DNA of 8,587 nt from the NCBI GenBank assembly GCA_902795675.1, contig CADBLZ010000086.1, positions 1-8,587 on the forward strand, read 5' to 3'. Below the pieces are notes generated by a model that saw only the letters and a program-made list of their open reading frames with translations, did not search any database and was not told the DNA's origin. Every line of letters begins with the position of its first letter. Positions within the stretch are counted from its first letter, which is position 1. This DNA comes from an uncultured Erysipelotrichaceae bacterium (lineage in GTDB: Bacteria > Bacillota_I > Bacilli_A > RF39 > UBA660). Shown here in pieces: positions 6,530 to 8,587 of the stretch. The translations under genes and the position numbers were made by a program.

Positions 6530-6970
6530 CTACTTTGCTAGTGTTACTTTTATTTCTGCAATTACCTTTTTATGTAATTCAATTTTTACGTTATGACTTC
6601 CTAGTGAATCAATAGGATGATCTAACATAATTTTCTTTTTATCTATTTCATATCCCTTTTTCTTTAATTCTTCATTTATTTGCTTAGAAGATATTGTACC
6701 AAATACTTGATCATTTTTTCCAGTCTTTACTTTAAACGTAATGTTTAAAGCTGCTATTTCTTTTTTGATCTTTTCGCATTGTTCAATTAGTTCTTCTTCT
6801 TTTTGAGCTCTTATATCAAGTTCTCTTTGTAAATTCTTTTTACCGTTTTCATTAGCAGGTACTGCTAAACCATTTTTTATTAAAAAATTATTTGCATAAC
6901 CATCAGATACATTTATTATTTGATCTTTTTTCCCCTGCTTTTTAACATCTTGAAGTAGAATAACTTTCAT
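6530..6970 (-). CDS. rplI: 50S ribosomal protein L9
   Basis: A 146-residue L9, close to the normal length of about 148. The N-terminal rRNA-binding domain (MKVILLQDVKK, then VSDGYANNFLIKNGLAVPA at about 21-39) and the long charged connecting helix (about 43-75) are clear, followed by the C-terminal domain (about 78-146, with KTGKNDQVFGTISSKQI). The ATG is preceded by SD AAAGGAGTG. First gene of the five-gene operon, with its own promoter 26-54 nt upstream. The dnaB start follows 9 nt after its TAG. B. subtilis carries yybS and gdpP between rpsR and rplI; neither is present here. Confidence 0.97.
   Translation of the reverse strand: MKVILLQDVKKQGKKDQIINVSDGYANNFLIKNGLAVPANENGKKNLQRELDIRAQKEEELIEQCEKIKKEIAALNITFKVKTGKNDQVFGTISSKQINEELKKKGYEIDKKKIMLDHPIDSLGSHNVKIELHKKVIAEIKVTLAK
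6730..6750. repeat. Perfect inverted repeat within rplI
   Basis: CTTTAAAC (6730-6737) and GTTTAAAG (6743-6750) form an 8-bp perfect stem with a 5-nt loop inside the rplI coding sequence. No T-tract follows on either strand, so it is not an obvious terminator. It may be a chance palindrome. Confidence 0.4.
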
Positions 6971-6995
6971 AATATCACTCCTTTATGTCTTACCT

Positions 6996-7024
6996 ATTAT
7001 AACAAATATCTCTTAAAATATAAA
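6996..7024 (-). promoter_or_regulatory. Promoter of the rplI-dnaB-M23-yycJ-rlmH operon
   Basis: On the minus strand the -35 is TTTATA (7024-7019, 4 of 6 matches to TTGACA), with a 17-nt spacer and the extended -10 TGTTATAAT (7004-6996). Transcription would start near 6989, giving a leader of about 19 nt before rplI, too short for a structured regulatory element. It lies directly after the rpsR terminator. Confidence 0.75.
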
Positions 7025-7034
7025 GAAAGATAGC

Positions 7035-7064
7035 AAAATAAAAAAGACTTAGTAATTAAGTCTT
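7035..7064 (-). terminator. Terminator of the rpsF-ssb-rpsR operon
   Basis: On the minus strand AAGACTTA (7064-7057) pairs perfectly with TAAGTCTT (7051-7044) around loop ATTAC, followed by TTTTATTTT. It begins 7 nt after the rpsR stop and separates the S6-SSB-S18 unit from the rplI operon. Confidence 0.85.
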
Positions 7065-7071
7065 CTATTTA

Positions 7072-7287
7072 TTATCTAACATATGGGATTAAAGCCATAT
7101 ATCTTGCCCATTTAATTTGTTGAGCGATATGTCTTTGATGTTTTGCACATGCACCAGTCATACGACGAGGCATTATCTTTCCTTTTTCATTAATATATTT
7201 AGAAACGATCATAACATCTTTGTAATCTACGCTTTTACCAGCGCACATTTGACATACTTTTTTCTTTTTACGATAAAATTCTGCCAT
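7072..7287 (-). CDS. rpsR: 30S ribosomal protein S18, Cys-rich (zinc-type) form
   Basis: A 71-residue S18 with the family core VDYKDVMIVSKYI (20-32), GKIMPRRMTG (36-45) and the C-terminal RYMALIPYV. It keeps four potential metal ligands, C12 and C15 (CxxC) with C47 and H50 (CxxH), the pattern of the zinc-binding S18 version; many Bacilli carry the cysteine-free version. S18 binds the central domain of 16S rRNA together with S6. A strong SD, AAGGAGGA, lies in the 18-nt gap after ssb. Third and last gene of its operon, followed by a hairpin terminator. Confidence 0.97.
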   Translation of the reverse strand: MAEFYRKKKKVCQMCAGKSVDYKDVMIVSKYINEKGKIMPRRMTGACAKHQRHIAQQIKWARYMALIPYVR

Positions 7288-7305
7288 TTATAGTTCCTCC
7301 TTTTA

Positions 7306-7761
7306 TTAGAAAGGTAGATCGTCATCTGATAAGTTTACTTCAGAACCAAAATCTTCATATGGATCTTTGCTTAAATCAGTTGTTTCGATATCTTTCTTGT
7401 CTTCATTATCTTCTGTAGGATTATAACTTTGACTAGAACCATCATTTTTTGAACCAGGTACAAAATTAACTGAATCACAAACGATTTCAGTAACATATCT
7501 ATTACTTCCATCTTGTGCTTTGTAACTACGAGTTTGAATACGTCCATCAACGGCTATAACAGAACCTTTGTGGAAATATTTTTGTACAAAACTTGCTTGT
7601 CTAAAGGCAACACAATTAATGAAATCAGCTTGTCTTTCTCCTGATTGATTAGTAAATGGACGATCAATAGCAATAGTAAATGATGCTACTTCTGTACCAT
7701 TTTGCATTGTTCTTACGTCTGGATCTTTAGTTAGTCTTCCTACTAAAATTGCCTTATTCAT
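7306..7761 (-). CDS. ssb: Single-stranded DNA-binding protein
   Basis: A 151-residue SSB. The OB fold (about 1-105) begins MNKAILVGRLTKDPDVR and includes the conserved FINCVAF (47-53) and the KGSVIAVDGRI stretch (65-75). A flexible acidic and polar linker (about 106-143) ends in the canonical DDDLPF tip (146-151) that docks repair and replication partners. It coats single-stranded DNA at forks and in repair. Its ATG is 5 nt after the rpsF stop; the SD GAGGAG is formed by the final Glu codons of rpsF, suggesting coupled translation. The rpsF-ssb-rpsR order is that of B. subtilis. Confidence 0.97.
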   Translation of the reverse strand: MNKAILVGRLTKDPDVRTMQNGTEVASFTIAIDRPFTNQSGERQADFINCVAFRQASFVQKYFHKGSVIAVDGRIQTRSYKAQDGSNRYVTEIVCDSVNFVPGSKNDGSSQSYNPTEDNEDKKDIETTDLSKDPYEDFGSEVNLSDDDLPF

Positions 7762-7766
7762 ATATC

Positions 7767-8057
7767 TTACTCCTCATCTAATCTAACAATTAAATGTCTT
7801 AGTATGTTTTCATCAATACTAGCTTTACGGTTTAATTCAGCTTCAACTTCTTTAGGAAGTTCCATTTCAACTAAAAAGTAATAACCGTTAAGTTCGTGTT
7901 TGATAGGATAAGCAAGTTTCTTTTCGCCAAGTTCTTTGAATTCAGCTACTTTACCTTTTAAGCTTTCGATTGTTTTCTTTACTGAATCAGCAGTCTTTTT
8001 GATAGCGTCTGCTTCTAAAGTAGATTTAACAATAAACATCATTTCGTACTTATTCAT
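7767..8057 (-). CDS. rpsF: 30S ribosomal protein S6
   Basis: A 96-residue S6 with the usual start MNKYEMMFIVKSTL, the central KELGEKKLAYPIKHELNGYYFLVEM strand-turn-strand (about 41-65) and the conserved NILRHLIVR (83-91). S6 pairs with S18 on the 30S platform. An excellent SD, AAGGAGGTG (8071-8063), lies 7 nt before the ATG; it can be paired by an upstream segment of the leader. First gene of rpsF-ssb-rpsR, expressed from a strong promoter with a leader of about 70 nt. Confidence 0.97.
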   Translation of the reverse strand: MNKYEMMFIVKSTLEADAIKKTADSVKKTIESLKGKVAEFKELGEKKLAYPIKHELNGYYFLVEMELPKEVEAELNRKASIDENILRHLIVRLDEE

Positions 8058-8128
8058 TATTACACCTCCTTATGGTCTTTTGGCTTTATATCTAGTATAA
8101 AGCAAGGAGTAAATTTCTTTTTTTACTC
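8058..8128 (-). ncRNA. Candidate structured 5' leader of rpsF-ssb-rpsR (possible S6:S18 autoregulatory element)
   Basis: The predicted leader holds three helices. H1: GAGTAAA (8128-8122) with TTTACTC (8113-8107). P2: GCTTTATA (8103-8096) with TATAAAGC (8090-8083), a perfect 8-bp stem with a CTAGA loop. P1: CTCCTT (8109-8104) with AAGGAG (8071-8066), which is the rpsF SD. P1 would stack on P2 with an 11-nt bulge (8082-8072) on the 3' side, and it is mutually exclusive with the top of H1, so the SD could switch between open and closed. In other bacteria the S6:S18 dimer represses its own mRNA through a helix-bulge-hairpin in this position; the conserved CCG described there is not present, so the assignment is inference. 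Confidence 0.5.
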
Positions 8129-8134
8129 AAAGGT

Positions 8135-8163
8135 ATTTTAGCACACTATATTTTTTTTGTAAA
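8135..8163 (-). promoter_or_regulatory. Strong promoter of rpsF-ssb-rpsR
   Basis: On the minus strand the -35 is TTTACA (8163-8158, 5 of 6 matches), with a 17-nt spacer containing an A-tract and the extended -10 TGCTAAAAT (8143-8135). Transcription would start near 8128. The -35 box lies in the T-rich tail of the ychF terminator. This is the best-formed promoter in the window. Confidence 0.8.
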
Positions 8164-8189
8164 TAAAAAGTAAGTATTTCTACTTACTT
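8161..8189 (-). terminator. Terminator of ychF, starting inside its last codons
   Basis: On the minus strand AAGTAAGTA (8189-8181) pairs perfectly with TACTTACTT (8176-8168) around a GAAA tetraloop (8180-8177), then runs into TTTATTT. The 5' arm is made of the last ychF codons and the stop codon UAG runs into the loop. Confidence 0.85.
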
Positions 8190-8587
8190 ACATTAAATCT
8201 AAAGTAAACTATGTCACCGTCTTGCATTTGGTAATCTTTTCCTTCAAGTCTAAGTTTACCTGCTTCTTGAACTGCTTTTTCAGTTCCTAGAGTTTCTAAA
8301 TCATCGTATGACATTACTTCTGCTTTTATAAATCCTCTTTCGAAGTCAGTATGAATGATACCTGCACATTCAGGTGCTAGCATTCCATCTCTAAATGTCC
8401 AAGCACGACATTCATCTGCTCCTGAAGTAAAGAATGTTTTTAAACCTAGTAAACTATATGTTGCTTTAATTAATTGGTCTAGACCAGAAGCATTAAGACC
8501 TAAGTCTTTCATGAAAGCTTCTCTTTCTTCATCTTCATAGCCACTTAGTTCTTCTTCTAACTTAGCACACATTACAATTACTTCGGC
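8180..8587 (-). CDS. ychF: Ribosome-binding ATPase YchF/OLA1 (5' end outside window)
   Basis: The C-terminal 135 residues of a protein of about 365; the frame is open to the window edge, so its start and the G-domain Walker motifs are not seen. The visible part matches the end of the coiled-coil region and the TGS domain: AEVIVMCAKLEEEL, then LLGLKTFFTSG, RAWTFRDG, APECAGIIHTDFERGFIKAEV, SYDDL, the hallmark AGKLRLEGKDY, and the end GDIVYFRFNV. YchF is an Obg-related ATPase that associates with ribosomes and is linked to stress responses. An internal ATG at 8572 is not the start, because family residues continue upstream. Two extra residues (SK) follow the usual FNV end, in the terminator stem. 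It precedes rpsF as yyaF does in B. subtilis. Confidence 0.95.
   Translation of the reverse strand, partial: AEVIVMCAKLEEELSGYEDEEREAFMKDLGLNASGLDQLIKATYSLLGLKTFFTSGADECRAWTFRDGMLAPECAGIIHTDFERGFIKAEVMSYDDLETLGTEKAVQEAGKLRLEGKDYQMQDGDIVYFRFNVSK

Noticed and set aside
8355..8540. Plus-strand open frame of 61 codons
   Set aside because: Antisense to the conserved TGS domain of ychF; low-complexity Ser-rich tail, no SD.
1..8587. Mobile element, phage, CRISPR, toxin-antitoxin or defence system
   Set aside because: No transposase, integrase, spaced direct repeats, target-site duplications or nuclease-immunity pairs were seen; the gene order is a conserved housekeeping block.

Overview
This is a strongly AT-rich stretch that reads as the chromosome of a low-GC, peptidoglycan-bearing Bacillota lineage. 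It is probably one of the small-genome Bacilli orders near the Mollicutes (RF39-, Erysipelotrichales- or Acholeplasma-like); that placement is inference from gene order and composition. The order ychF - rpsF - ssb - rpsR - rplI - dnaB - (M23 peptidase) - yycJ - rlmH is a compacted version of the origin-proximal region of Bacillus subtilis (yyaF-rpsF-ssbA-rpsR ... rplI-dnaC ... yycJ ... yydA). The standard code applies: Trp is written TGG and no TGA is read through.

Layout from the right end, reading the minus strand. The last 135 codons of ychF end in a hairpin terminator whose T-tract overlaps the -35 box of the next promoter. A strong extended -10 promoter then drives rpsF-ssb-rpsR behind a roughly 70-nt leader that can fold over the rpsF ribosome binding site, a candidate S6:S18 autoregulatory element. 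A terminator follows rpsR. A second promoter with a very short leader starts a tight five-gene operon, rplI-dnaB-M23-yycJ-rlmH. Its last four genes overlap in series by 8, 1 and 4 nt, and it ends in a terminator built into the last codons of rlmH. The lone ung gene comes next.

The left part holds lemA on the plus strand, which converges on ung over a shared hairpin and diverges from a compact metallo-beta-lactamase-fold hydrolase. That hydrolase is followed on the minus strand by a YitT-family membrane protein cut by the window edge.

Functionally the window combines translation (S6, S18, L9, RlmH, YchF), replication and repair (DnaB, SSB, UDG, YycJ) and the cell envelope (LysM-G5-M23 peptidase, LemA, YitT). 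No mobile element, CRISPR array, tRNA or rRNA was seen, and no stretch over 300 bases lacks a gene. This is mainly a housekeeping region. Its most interesting content is regulatory: the rpsF leader, the overlapping terminators and promoters, and the M23 gene sitting where walRKHI lies in Bacillus. Several starts were moved from upstream in-frame GTG codons, which are part of AGGTG-type Shine-Dalgarno (SD) sites, to the following ATG.
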